Source of the DNA: CAYZMS01 sp964479625
Lineage (GTDB): Bacteria; Bacteroidota; Bacteroidia; Chitinophagales; Saprospiraceae
Length of the DNA: 64,000 nucleotides
Assembly (NCBI GenBank): GCA_964479625.1
Contig: CAYZMS010000003.1
Coordinates: 124,001 to 188,000 of the forward strand
Reading direction: 5' to 3'
Position numbers and translations under genes: made by a program. The notes beneath the pieces are model-generated. The model did not search any database. It saw only the letters and a list, made by a program, of their open reading frames with translations, and was not told the DNA's origin. Shown here piece by piece: positions 34,580-43,628 of this stretch (its first letter is position 1; each line of letters opens with the position of its first letter).

Positions 34580-36049
34580 TCAATCCGCCATGGTAGCGAT
34601 CAGGGCATTCACATCTCCATCCATTTGTAAGGCGGGAACCAATTCGAATAGGAGGGGATATTTTTCGTAATCTTCCAAGAGGGCCTGGCTCAGACATAAC
34701 AAGGCGTCCTGGCGATGTCCCAGGGCAAATAAGCAGGCCGATCTGCAAAAAGCCAACTCTCCATCCGGATTGTAGTCGGAAGCCTCATCCAAAACTTCCA
34801 GCGCTTGTGCCAATTCATTCTCTTCCATCAGGAAGGAGGCAAATTGGATCCAGAACGCCGTCTCGTCAGGGTTGATTTCTACGGCTTTTCGAAAGCAACG
34901 GTTCGCTTCTTCCGCAGCGCCGGTGTGGTAGTAAGCTTCCCCTAATGCAGCAAAATACTCCTCCCGCTCGCCTTCAATATCAATGGCTTTTTCATAATAG
35001 CGGCAAGCTTGTAGCCAGAGTTCTTCCATGGCATAGGTTTCCCCGAGATAAAACAGGGCCTCATCGTCCGAAGGGTTGAAATGAAGCGACCGCCGAAAAT
35101 AAAAACGAGCCTTGCCAAAATTGGTTAAATGTAAATGACAGAGCCCTATTCGAAAAAGTGCATCCCCATCTTCATTGAAAGATTGAATGATGTTGTTGAG
35201 CTTTTCAAGGGCTTCGGCATAATTGCCGAGATCGAATAATAACCCTGCCAATTCCTGATGCGCGGGCTCGAAAGATTCATCGACGGCTATGGCGAGCTCG
35301 AAGGCTTCGGTAGCATCCTCATACCTGCCCATCCAGGAATAGGACTGCCCGAGGAAGAACCAGGCTAAAGGATTATAGGCTTCCTTGCAAAGGATGGCAT
35401 TGAGTAATGCTGCACTTTGCCCAAACCATTTATGGCGCTCGGTAAAGGATCCCAGTTTCTCCAGGGTTTCCGGATGATCGGGTTGAAGATGTAACGCTTC
35501 GCTGAGAGTCAGGAAAACCTGTTCATAAGATCTTTGCCGGTCGAGCAATTCTGACAAGCCCAAAAGACAACGTAGGCGCTCCTCCGGTTTCAAGGGGTGA
35601 TTGTCCAACACCTCCTCCAGCAAATGGATGGCTTCTTCATACCGGCTTAGCCTGGCTAACACTGCAGCTTCCAACACAAACAAATGGACCGAGTTAGAAG
35701 CCAGGGAGGCTGCCCGCTTTAAGCTCGCCTGAGCTTGAGCATATCGACCCAATTGTAGCTTAACTTCCGCTTGATAAAGTAAGAAATCGGGTTGGAATTG
35801 AAATTGAGCGATAGCAAAATCCAGTACCTGCAAGGCTTGCTCCAGTTGCTCAGATGAGCGAAAATATTCGAAAATGAGCTCGTACTCTTCTTCAGAAAGG
35901 AATGGTCGATCTCCTTGCTCTACCGTTTGCAGATAGGCATTTACCACTTTTTCCCGACTTGAACTTTGACCCCTGGATGGCATAAAAACAAAGGCTAAAA
36001 CTCTGACAAAAGGACTTTTCAACACATAATTAGCGAATAATCCAAACAA
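34580..36049 (-). CDS. TPR-repeat protein
   Basis: 489 residues made of tandem tetratricopeptide repeats from about 50 to 460. Examples are PLAWFFLGQSYSWMGRYEDATEAFELA, EALFYLGETYAMEELWLQACRYYEKA and YFAALGEAYYHTGAAEEANRCFRKAVEINPDE. No signal peptide or membrane segment is clear, so it is a cytoplasmic interaction scaffold. Partners are unknown. It stands between convergent ppgK and the EamA gene's operon. Confidence 0.88.
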   Translation of the reverse strand: MFGLFANYVLKSPFVRVLAFVFMPSRGQSSSREKVVNAYLQTVEQGDRPFLSEEEYELIFEYFRSSEQLEQALQVLDFAIAQFQFQPDFLLYQAEVKLQLGRYAQAQASLKRAASLASNSVHLFVLEAAVLARLSRYEEAIHLLEEVLDNHPLKPEERLRCLLGLSELLDRQRSYEQVFLTLSEALHLQPDHPETLEKLGSFTERHKWFGQSAALLNAILCKEAYNPLAWFFLGQSYSWMGRYEDATEAFELAIAVDESFEPAHQELAGLLFDLGNYAEALEKLNNIIQSFNEDGDALFRIGLCHLHLTNFGKARFYFRRSLHFNPSDDEALFYLGETYAMEELWLQACRYYEKAIDIEGEREEYFAALGEAYYHTGAAEEANRCFRKAVEINPDETAFWIQFASFLMEENELAQALEVLDEASDYNPDGELAFCRSACLFALGHRQDALLCLSQALLEDYEKYPLLFELVPALQMDGDVNALIATMAD

Positions 36050-36142
36050 TTGCAGTGGTTTGAGGGTCCATTAATGGAACGGTAGCCTAAGGCAAGAAAA
36101 TGGCGTTTGGTATGAGAATTATTTAATTTCGATTACTAAAAG

Positions 36143-37129
36143 CTAGTATTTATTGTTAAAAGAATCAATATTTGGAAATCTTATACGAAGGTTTGCGGGC
36201 ATACTCACCAGGTAAACGCCAAGGAAAATGAAAAAGCCCGCAAGGATCTTTACCGGGTTGAGTTGATCTATGCCCAATAACAATGCAAGACTGGTGGCCA
36301 CAAAAGGCTGCAGGTAAATATAAATACTCACCACTGAAGCCTGTACCCTGGAAAGCGCGTAGGCATTTAGCAGGTAGGCACCAAAGGTCGTCCCTAGAAT
36401 TACGTAAGCAACTCCGGCCCAAACCGCAGGTGTAAATACCTGCCAGTTGGTGTTCATGACATCGTTGAAGCCGAATGGCCAGACCATGGGGAGGCCCATC
36501 AAAAAGGTCCATTTCACGACCGTGATGGGGTGGTATCGCCTCATTAGAGGTTTGGAAACCACCAGGTACATTCCAAAGGAGGAGGCATTCACCAGAACGA
36601 GCAGATCGCCCAGCGGGTTAGCTGCGTCCAGTTGCAGTTGCTTCCCGTTAGTGATGAGGATGATAGCCCCTAAGGCTCCAAACACCAAACCGGCAAGCTT
36701 CCTCGACGTGATACGCTCTGCCAGGAGGATAGCGGAAGCAAACAGTACCAGGATGGGTGTTGAAGTCATTAAAAGGGAGGCGTTGATGGGAGAGGTAAGT
36801 TGCAGGCCTTTAAAGAAAAAAAGCTGGTTGACAGCCACTCCCAATAATCCGCACAGGGCAAAACGGGGAAGATCCCTGCGGGCTATTCGCTCCCGAATGA
36901 AAAGTTGATGAAAAAGGCTGAACAGGATGGTCGCCCCGCTTACCCGAAGGGCAATAAAACCAAATGGCTGCAGAAAGCCCCCCTGCATAACCTCTTTGGC
37001 AATAACATAATTGCCACCATACAACAAGGCTACTCCAAACAAGGCCAGGTGCGCCCGGAGGGTAGAGGGCGCCGGCCCTTTAATTGTTGGATCGTCGGCG
37101 GAAGCCTTCGCGTCGTTGTTGTAATTCAC
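36143..37129 (-). CDS. EamA/DMT-family transporter
   Basis: 328 residues with about ten transmembrane helices in two EamA repeats (about 25-160 and 175-318): LALFGVALLYGGNYVIAKEV, GLLGVAVNQLFFFKGLQLTSPINASLL, GVAYVILGTTFGAYLLNAYALSRVQASVVSIYIYLQP. A drug/metabolite exporter family; substrate unknown. Its first 50 bases overlap the Spy-like gene, so the true start may lie a few codons further in, near THLRAHL-like residues 23-27. Last gene of the sigma-factor operon. Confidence 0.85.
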   Translation of the reverse strand: MNYNNDAKASADDPTIKGPAPSTLRAHLALFGVALLYGGNYVIAKEVMQGGFLQPFGFIALRVSGATILFSLFHQLFIRERIARRDLPRFALCGLLGVAVNQLFFFKGLQLTSPINASLLMTSTPILVLFASAILLAERITSRKLAGLVFGALGAIILITNGKQLQLDAANPLGDLLVLVNASSFGMYLVVSKPLMRRYHPITVVKWTFLMGLPMVWPFGFNDVMNTNWQVFTPAVWAGVAYVILGTTFGAYLLNAYALSRVQASVVSIYIYLQPFVATSLALLLGIDQLNPVKILAGFFIFLGVYLVSMPANLRIRFPNIDSFNNKY

Positions 37130-37544
37130 TTAATCTTCGAACGAGTTCTTTATTAAATGCCACCTCGGCCTGTTTGAGCAGGGCAATTTTACGAATTGAA
37201 AGGATATCCTTAAAGTGTTCGAAGTATTCTCTTTTTAATTCGAGTAAACGTTCTTCCCGTTCGAAGGTTCTGAGGATGGCCTGTTCGAGTTCCTCATCTG
37301 AGAGGGCATCCAGCTTTCCATTCAATTCCGTTTCCTTGCGAATGGCTTCCTGCTTATCCTCATATTCGTTATAAACGGGCCAGAAGGCTTGAGATTCTTC
37401 CGTAGTCAAATCGAGTTTACTGGTGATATAGGCTACCTTCAGGGATTTGATCCGGTCTCCGATCGGACCATCACCATTTTCCAGTTGAGCATGGCTGATC
37501 GCGGATACCCCCAGTAAAAAAATTGTAAGCACTATTGGTTTCAT
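37080..37544 (-). CDS. Spy/CpxP-like periplasmic helical protein
   Basis: 154 residues. Signal peptide (MKPIVLTIFLLGVSAISHAQ), then a long-helix protein: KVAYITSKLDLTTEESQAFWPVYNEYEDKQ, ELEQAILRTFEREERLLELKREYFEHF, ending in basic RREGFRRRSNN. The LTTEESQxFWPVYNEYE phrase is common in Bacteroidetes proteins of the sensor-of-heavy-metal/Spy type that lie downstream of ECF sigma factors. It probably feeds back on the envelope stress response as a chaperone or sensor. Co-directional, 10 bp after the membrane regulator. Confidence 0.75.
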   Translation of the reverse strand: MKPIVLTIFLLGVSAISHAQLENGDGPIGDRIKSLKVAYITSKLDLTTEESQAFWPVYNEYEDKQEAIRKETELNGKLDALSDEELEQAILRTFEREERLLELKREYFEHFKDILSIRKIALLKQAEVAFNKELVRRLSELQQRREGFRRRSNN

Positions 37545-37554
37545 ACTTCACGAA

Positions 37555-38079
37555 TTACATAAATTCTTCCAAATCTAATCCTTCTTCTAATAGGTTTTCC
37601 AGGTACATTTCCAATTCTTCTTCCGGAATAAACCCTGGGTCGAAGGTGTTGAGGTCTAAGTACTCGCCGGAGGCGCTGATGATGAGATCGGTATTAAAAT
37701 CTTCAATATTATTGAGGACATAGTTTTGCAACTCCTCTTCGGAAAGCTCTGCGAAAAGCGGTTGTTCTGCCTTGGTCGAATGGTGCGGTTGCCACCAAAT
37801 GAACCAGGCTGCTGCCAGGAGTAGGGTCAAGGTGGCAAAGACCGGTGCCAACCGGAACAAAGGCCAGCCATTCAAGCGCCAATTATTACTGGAAGCACCC
37901 GCACTTCTTGCTGCCTGGGCTGTTTCCTGATCCAGGCTTACCTGTTCGAGCAATTGCTCCTGGAGGTTTGAAAAGTAATGATCAGGAGTGGTAAAACCAT
38001 CCCCTTTCCCCTGCATTTTGGCAAGCCGGGGAGCGAGCTGCTCCAGTTCTTTTCGAATATTTGATCGTTCGTTTTGCAT
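37555..38079 (-). CDS. Single-pass membrane protein, probable anti-sigma factor
   Basis: 174 residues: soluble N-terminal part (about 1-70, with TTPDHYFSNLQEQLLEQV), one helix (PVFATLTLLLAAAWFIWW, about 79-96) and an acidic C-terminus (ELSEEELQNYVLNNIEDFNTDLI, PEEELEMYLENLLEEGLDLEEFM). It follows the ECF sigma gene by 19 bp, where the anti-sigma is usual in this phylum. No classical zinc-anti-sigma HxxxCxxC motif is present. The assignment is from topology and context. Confidence 0.65.
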   Translation of the reverse strand: MQNERSNIRKELEQLAPRLAKMQGKGDGFTTPDHYFSNLQEQLLEQVSLDQETAQAARSAGASSNNWRLNGWPLFRLAPVFATLTLLLAAAWFIWWQPHHSTKAEQPLFAELSEEELQNYVLNNIEDFNTDLIISASGEYLDLNTFDPGFIPEEELEMYLENLLEEGLDLEEFM

Positions 38080-38098
38080 ATTTTCCTTGTGTTGGGGT

Positions 38099-38761
38099 TT
38101 AAGAGGCTTGGGTTAAATAACTTTCGATCTTTTTTACCGCATGATGGTAAGAAGCCTTCAGGCCTCCGACCGAGGTGTCCAGCACCTGGGCTATTTCCTT
38201 ATAGGGCATTTCCTCGAAATAGCGCAGGTTAAATACCAGGCGTTGTTTGTCGGGTAAGGTTAGCAGGGCATGTTGCAATTGTCGCTGTGCCTCATCTCCA
38301 TCAAACCAGCTATCCGCCTCTAATTGCCGGGCTGCAGCACTTTCTTCCTCATCAATAGAATGGACGGCTCTGCGTTTTTGTTGATTAAGGTAAGTAATTG
38401 CTTCGTTGGTTGCAATGCGATACAACCAGGTGTACAGCCGGGCATTACCCTTAAACTGGTGGATACTCCGAAATACCTTAATCAAAGAATTCTGCACCAC
38501 ATCATTGGCATCCTCATGGTTGATCACCATTCTTCGAATGTGCCAATAAAGACGCTCCTGATACTTTTCAAGCAGCAGGCGGTAACCGCGCTCCCGGGTT
38601 AGTCCCTGTGCGATCAGTTTCAGGATTTGGGCGTCAGAGGTGTCCACCGGATTACTTGGCAAAGTTGCAGCTTGTTTGGTAATTTTTGTTTTACTCAAAG
38701 TTAATGCATTGGTCATTGGCTCCTGGCTTTTTTGCGGAGCTGTTGTTGGCCTCCGCTGCAA
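38099..38761 (-). CDS. ECF RNA polymerase sigma factor
   Basis: 220 residues. Sigma-2 region: YWHIRRMVINHEDANDVVQNSLIKVFRSIHQFKG (about 72-105). Sigma-4 region: LPDKQRLVFNLRYFEEMPYKEIAQVLDTSVGGLKASYHHAVKKIESYL (about 169-216). It directs RNA polymerase to stress-type promoters. The N-terminal 50 residues are variable; ATG 38716 (MTNALTLSKTK) is another possible start. It heads an operon with the membrane regulator, the Spy-like protein and the EamA transporter. Confidence 0.9.
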   Translation of the reverse strand: MQRRPTTAPQKSQEPMTNALTLSKTKITKQAATLPSNPVDTSDAQILKLIAQGLTRERGYRLLLEKYQERLYWHIRRMVINHEDANDVVQNSLIKVFRSIHQFKGNARLYTWLYRIATNEAITYLNQQKRRAVHSIDEEESAAARQLEADSWFDGDEAQRQLQHALLTLPDKQRLVFNLRYFEEMPYKEIAQVLDTSVGGLKASYHHAVKKIESYLTQAS

Positions 38762-38795
38762 ATTCGAAGGTTAGACTATCCACCGAGGTAAAGGT

Positions 38796-41132
38796 TTAAC
38801 CGGGCTTTTCCTTTTGGGAGCTATTTCGAAAAAACAGTAGTAAACCGCATAGAATGGCCACGGCAGCACTTACCCCCATTTGCATCCAAGCATGCTGTCG
38901 TTTCCGGATACTACTTTCCACATAATAGGGGTTAGCGGCATTTGGGCTGCCAAAACCGCTCAAAACCCGCCAGTTGTCGGCTTGGGCGTTGTCCAGCCAG
39001 GGAAGCAGTAAACCAAGGGTAAAGGCGCTGTCCGTAGGAGGAAGCTGAAACCCCATGCTATCGATACCGGCACCGTCCGCAGAAAATAATTCGAGTTGTT
39101 CACTTACCTTATTGATGCCGAAGGGCAGGCCACCGATTATATTATAAGCCAGGGGAAAGGCTTTGCGAAAAGCTGTAGAATCTTCACATACCACCAAATA
39201 GTCATGTGGGGCAATAGGAGCATTCGGAAAACGGAAGGTATTTCGATTTTTGTCCTTTAGTAACCAATCCTGCAGGTAAACCCGTTCATCGGAATGGTTA
39301 TAGAGTTCTATCCAGTCCTTGGTTTTTTTGTTGGTGGGACAGACTTCATTGATCATGATCTTTCCTGCCAGGGGATGGGTGTACCGTTCGAATACGGCCC
39401 GAAGCCGGATTCCTTCGCCGGGATCCAGGTGCAATTCCCGCAGGCTGTTATTCGGCCCGATGCCTTCCCAATGACTAAACCGGTACCCGTGCAGGGGGAT
39501 GGCGGTGAGGCTAATGGGGACCCCTTCGAAATAAGTGCCCTGGAAAACAGTATCGGTGATCTCCAGATTATTATTGATGATCACAGAGCCACCTCCTTTA
39601 GCCGCAATGTACACTGGTCGCCGGGGCCCGGCCTGGAAATAAGTCTGTAGTTGATCCCACATGACCGCTGGGCGTTCCCGGGCAAAGGTTCGCAAGACCT
39701 CTACTTCCCGCTCCCACCTTGCAGCGGGTAATTTCCAGCGGTCCAGATGCCTGGGCATTTCAGGTTCCATTTGGCGATAAAAACGGGCTATCTCTTCAAG
39801 TATAGCTTCACTTTTCAGGTTTGTATTCAGGCGGTCGGCAAAGCGGTTCAGGAAATCCTGTTGAAAACGCTTATTTTCCATCAGCTTGCGCAGAATGAAT
39901 GTGCTCCAGGGAGGATTGGGCCAGGAGGGGCCGTGGGCTTCTGTATGGAATGCCAGACTGTTGTTTTGCCAGGCATCGTGATCGTACAAACCCATACCCC
40001 AGTCGGTATCGTAAAGGATCCAGCGCCAGCGTCCGTGCGGGTTTTGAGGGCGCCAGAACCGGATATTGCCACCGGCATCCCTATTATCGAAATAGATCTG
40101 TGCGATCTGGTGGTCCATATAATTATCGACCTCCATTTGTGACCAGATGTAGGCATAATTTGCCGGGTCGGCCAGGGAGTGCGTTTTCAGGTAGTCGAGC
40201 ATACGTAGGTAGTGTCGGCGGCTGCCCCTTTTACGGGTCATTTGGTGTTCAAGTATGTCGAGACTGTCCTTGTCAATATCGTGATGATCATTAATGAAGT
40301 AGCGATTGATTTTTTCCCGGATATGATATACGCCCCAGTATTTCCCATTGATATAGACCAGCGCCGTTCGGTGGGCCTGTACGTCCAGGTTCCAGTTTTT
40401 GGTGACCGAGGTAATAAGGGCGTCCCGGAAATGCGCATGGTGGTAGTCGCTACCCCCGTTTCGAAGGATAAAGAACTTAACCTTATCGGGTCCCCCTTCT
40501 CCAAAAAGAGGATGGTCGAAACGCGATGGACCAAATTGCTTCCGGGCGACCAGGGCTATGGATTTTTGAGGGAATAACCGGCTCATACCGCCGAATAGCC
40601 GGAAACCACTTCGATTATTGTAAACACAACGGCCGTCGGATTCATAGATCTCCACGCTGGCGCTGACCTCGCGCCTGGTCCAGAAGTTCGCACCGGGCTT
40701 GGATTCTTTTTCGTGATCTGCTTTGCTACCCAGCATGAACATCCCGTGTTCCCGATCGAAAAGTAACCAGGGGGAAATACCAATACTGACGACCGGTAAT
40801 TGGGTAGTTGGTTCATACAAAAAATAAGTCTGGGACAAAATGGGGCCGTGTTCCTTATCCCGGTAAGCCACTGCTCGGACGATGGTCGTTTCGCTTATTG
40901 GGATCGGTTGGTCGTATCGTCTGGATTTGCGGGAAGGGTGGTTCCCATTGAGGGTGTAAAAGATCTCTGCGCCGGGAGCACTGAGTTCAATTTCCAATGG
41001 TTGGTTAAAAAAACCGCCTTCCAGGCTAAAGTATAGCTCAATAGGGGGCAGACTGTCCTTTGCTTGAAGGCTGTAAAAGCTTAGCAAAAGGAGAAAGAAT
41101 GGTATTTTAGGGCCGGGAAGAATGCCTTCCAT
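38796..41132 (-). CDS. CotH-kinase-like protein with chitobiase-type and lamin-tail domains
   Basis: 778 residues. Signal peptide (FFLLLLSFYSLQAK), a beta-sandwich of the chitobiase C-terminal type at about 30-105 (AEIFYTLNGNHPSRKSRRY), a CotH domain at about 150-480 (FRLFGGMSRLFPQKSIAL, LRNGGSDYHHAHFRDALIT, GRWRWILYDTDWGMGLYDHD), and a lamin-tail domain at about 600-730 (INEVCPTNKKTKDWIELYNHSDERVYLQDWLLKD). The C-terminus has one helix (AAVAILCGLLLFF) and a basic tail, an anchor. CotH proteins phosphorylate surface proteins in spore formers; here the substrate is unknown. Confidence 0.85.
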   Translation of the reverse strand: MEGILPGPKIPFFLLLLSFYSLQAKDSLPPIELYFSLEGGFFNQPLEIELSAPGAEIFYTLNGNHPSRKSRRYDQPIPISETTIVRAVAYRDKEHGPILSQTYFLYEPTTQLPVVSIGISPWLLFDREHGMFMLGSKADHEKESKPGANFWTRREVSASVEIYESDGRCVYNNRSGFRLFGGMSRLFPQKSIALVARKQFGPSRFDHPLFGEGGPDKVKFFILRNGGSDYHHAHFRDALITSVTKNWNLDVQAHRTALVYINGKYWGVYHIREKINRYFINDHHDIDKDSLDILEHQMTRKRGSRRHYLRMLDYLKTHSLADPANYAYIWSQMEVDNYMDHQIAQIYFDNRDAGGNIRFWRPQNPHGRWRWILYDTDWGMGLYDHDAWQNNSLAFHTEAHGPSWPNPPWSTFILRKLMENKRFQQDFLNRFADRLNTNLKSEAILEEIARFYRQMEPEMPRHLDRWKLPAARWEREVEVLRTFARERPAVMWDQLQTYFQAGPRRPVYIAAKGGGSVIINNNLEITDTVFQGTYFEGVPISLTAIPLHGYRFSHWEGIGPNNSLRELHLDPGEGIRLRAVFERYTHPLAGKIMINEVCPTNKKTKDWIELYNHSDERVYLQDWLLKDKNRNTFRFPNAPIAPHDYLVVCEDSTAFRKAFPLAYNIIGGLPFGINKVSEQLELFSADGAGIDSMGFQLPPTDSAFTLGLLLPWLDNAQADNWRVLSGFGSPNAANPYYVESSIRKRQHAWMQMGVSAAVAILCGLLLFFRNSSQKEKPG

Positions 41133-41199
41133 GGGTTTCAGTATCAGTAATTGCAGTAAGATAAGGGAAATTACCCTTTTAAAAAATAAGCCTTAACCT

Positions 41200-41748
41200 A
41201 TGAAAAAAAATGCTGCCTGGTTGTTGTACGATCTGTGGGGATGGAAAGTCGAAGGTAAGTTCCCGACAACAGAACCAAAATACCTGGTGGTGGTGGCTCC
41301 ACATACCTCCAATTGGGATTTTCCGGTCGGACTGCTGGTGCGCAAGGTGCAGGATGCCAAAATCTACTATATTGCCAAATCTTCTCTCTTTCGCTGGCCA
41401 TTCGGAGCGATCTTTCGTGCCCTTGGAGGATACCCGGTAAACCGGAAGAAAAGCCATAATTTTGTGGAGGCGGTAGTCGAGCTGTTCAACTCCAAGGAGG
41501 AATTCGCCATAAGCATTACCCCGGAGGGTACCCGAAAGCGGGTAGACCGTTTTCGAACGGGCTTTTATTACATCGCCAAAGGCGCTAATATTCCTCTGGT
41601 CCTAACCCGCTTCGACTGGCCAAAGAAAACCCTAACCATTAGTGATCCCTATTGGATCGGCGGAGATATCGAAAAGGATATGGAAGAGATACTGGCCTTC
41701 TTTCGAAAGGGAGTAGGAAAGAACCCGGAGTATGGGATCTTTTTTTAA
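41200..41748 (+). CDS. PlsC-like acyltransferase
   Basis: 182 residues. The HX4D catalytic motif is HTSNWD (about 32-37), followed by GGYPVNRKKSHNFVEAV and the acyl-acceptor motif EGTRKRVDRFRTGFYYIAKGANIPLVLTRFD. It is a short 1-acylglycerol-3-phosphate acyltransferase-like enzyme; this short subgroup in Bacteroidetes acylates glycerophosphate or a lipid of unknown head group. No membrane helix is clear. Convergent with the ABC exporter, 2-bp gap. Confidence 0.82.
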   Translation: MKKNAAWLLYDLWGWKVEGKFPTTEPKYLVVVAPHTSNWDFPVGLLVRKVQDAKIYYIAKSSLFRWPFGAIFRALGGYPVNRKKSHNFVEAVVELFNSKEEFAISITPEGTRKRVDRFRTGFYYIAKGANIPLVLTRFDWPKKTLTISDPYWIGGDIEKDMEEILAFFRKGVGKNPEYGIFF

Positions 41749-41750
41749 AA

Positions 41751-43505
41751 CTATTCTACTGCTTCCAGAAACTGCATTTCATACAACTGGCGATAGTGGC
41801 CTTCTTCTTCCTTTAGTAGCTCTTCATGAGAACCGAACTCCTGGATTTCTCCTTTGCTCAGGACCATAATATTATCCGCATTTCGGATAGTAGATAAGCG
41901 GTGGGCGATCACAATGGAAGTGCGTTTTTTGATCAGGGTTTCGATGGCAAACTGGATGACCGATTCCGTTTCCGGATCTACAGAGGAAGTGGCCTCATCC
42001 AGGATGAGTATATCGGGATTAAATACCAAAGCCCGGACAAAAGAGATCAACTGCCGCTGCCCCATGGAAAGGGTAGCACCCCGCTCCATTACCTGGTAGT
42101 CATAGCCGCCGGGTAATTTTTCGATAAACTCGTGCGCGCCGATCATTTTGCTGGCTTCGATCACCTGTTCCCGGGTAAAGGTGTCATCTCGAAGGGTAAT
42201 ATTCTCCAGTACACTTCCGGAAAACAGAAACACGTCTTGCAGCACAGTAGCGATTCGACGACGCAAAGCATGCAATTCAAAATCACGAATGTCAGTACCG
42301 TCTATTTTAATTGCCCCTTTTTGGATTTCATAAAACCGGCAAAGAATATTGATGATGGTTGTTTTTCCGGAGCCTGTACTTCCCACAATAGCAAGGGTCT
42401 CGCCAGGTTTTATTTTAAAAGTCAGATCCTTTAGTACCCAATCCCGTCCGGTATAGGCAAACCAGACGCGTTCGAAAGCTACTTCCCCTTCGAAAGAAGA
42501 GGGTTCTATCTGCCCGGTATTTGTAATGAATTCATCCCTATCCAGCAAGGCAAAAACGCGATCAGCAGCTACCAATCCCATTTGCAGGGTATTGAATTTA
42601 TCGGCCAGCATCCGCATGGGGTTAAACAGCATATTCAGGTAAATAGGAAAAGCGACCAAAGCACCCAAGGTAACATCCCCAGCTATCACACCCCTTGCAC
42701 CCCACCAGACCATCAAGCCCAGCGAGGCAGCGGCGATAATATCCACTACTGGAAAAAAAATAGCGTAATACAGGACGGAATCCAGGTTGGCCTGGGTATA
42801 GGATCGGTTAATGCTTCGGAAATTTTCGGCCTCTTCCTGCTCTGCGTTAAAGGTCTGCAGGATGCGCATTCCGGTAATCCTTTCTTGCAGGAAGGCGTTC
42901 ATACGGCTGATCTGGGATCGCACTTTTTGATAGGCTACCTTCACTTTTTCCTTAAAAATATAAGTAGCTACCAGCAAAAACGGCATGGTGACCAGGCAGA
43001 TCAGGGTGAGCTTCCAACTGGTGTAGAACATGATGGCTAAAACAGCGAATAAGGTCAGAAAGTCGGCAACAATGGTGATCACCCCCTGTGAAAAAACCGT
43101 ATTGATGGTTTCGATATCGTTGATCGTTCGGGTAGTAGAAGTTCCAATGGCCGTTTTATCGAAATAATTTAGCCGCAGACGGTTAATATGCCTGAAGACC
43201 TGCACCCGAAAATCCCTGATAACGGACTGACCAAGCCAGTTGGTAGAATAAATGAAAAAATATTGGACGACTGCATGCACCAGCAAGGCCGAAATGAAAA
43301 GTATTGCCATTTGGGTGAGCCCTTTAATATCATATTGAAAGATATGATCGTCAACCATACGCTGAACCAGGTAGGGGCGAAGAATAGCCAGAGGCGCCAA
43401 TGCGATAGCCAGAATAGCACACAACCAGAAAATACCGCGGTAAGGGCGGGCCAAACCAAGTACCCTGCCCAGTAGTTGATAATCAAAACGGTTTGTTGTA
43501 CTCAC
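41751..43505 (-). CDS. ABC exporter (permease-ATPase half transporter)
   Basis: 584 residues. Six helices in about 1-310 (FWLCAILAIALAPLAILRPYLV, MAILFISALLVHAVVQYFFIY, VADFLTLFAVLAIMFYTSWKLTLICLV) and an ATPase with Walker A GSTGSGKTT, signature LSMGQRQL (Ser-Met replaces the usual Ser-Gly) and Walker B ILILDEATSSVDPETE. Similar to the Bacteroidetes YheI/YheH or MsbA-type exporters. It is a second such exporter in the window, only distantly similar to the one at 16392. Substrate unknown. Confidence 0.9.
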   Translation of the reverse strand: MSTTNRFDYQLLGRVLGLARPYRGIFWLCAILAIALAPLAILRPYLVQRMVDDHIFQYDIKGLTQMAILFISALLVHAVVQYFFIYSTNWLGQSVIRDFRVQVFRHINRLRLNYFDKTAIGTSTTRTINDIETINTVFSQGVITIVADFLTLFAVLAIMFYTSWKLTLICLVTMPFLLVATYIFKEKVKVAYQKVRSQISRMNAFLQERITGMRILQTFNAEQEEAENFRSINRSYTQANLDSVLYYAIFFPVVDIIAAASLGLMVWWGARGVIAGDVTLGALVAFPIYLNMLFNPMRMLADKFNTLQMGLVAADRVFALLDRDEFITNTGQIEPSSFEGEVAFERVWFAYTGRDWVLKDLTFKIKPGETLAIVGSTGSGKTTIINILCRFYEIQKGAIKIDGTDIRDFELHALRRRIATVLQDVFLFSGSVLENITLRDDTFTREQVIEASKMIGAHEFIEKLPGGYDYQVMERGATLSMGQRQLISFVRALVFNPDILILDEATSSVDPETESVIQFAIETLIKKRTSIVIAHRLSTIRNADNIMVLSKGEIQEFGSHEELLKEEEGHYRQLYEMQFLEAVE

Positions 43506-43628
43506 AAGTCGTGTTTTTCGGTTTATTCCGGTGTAAAAAGGGAAGGGAGATGGCTTCCCTGATGGCCATGTCAGATCCTTATAACTTTTGAAAACATCCA
43601 GACGTAAAGATAGTTGAAGATTTCCGCA

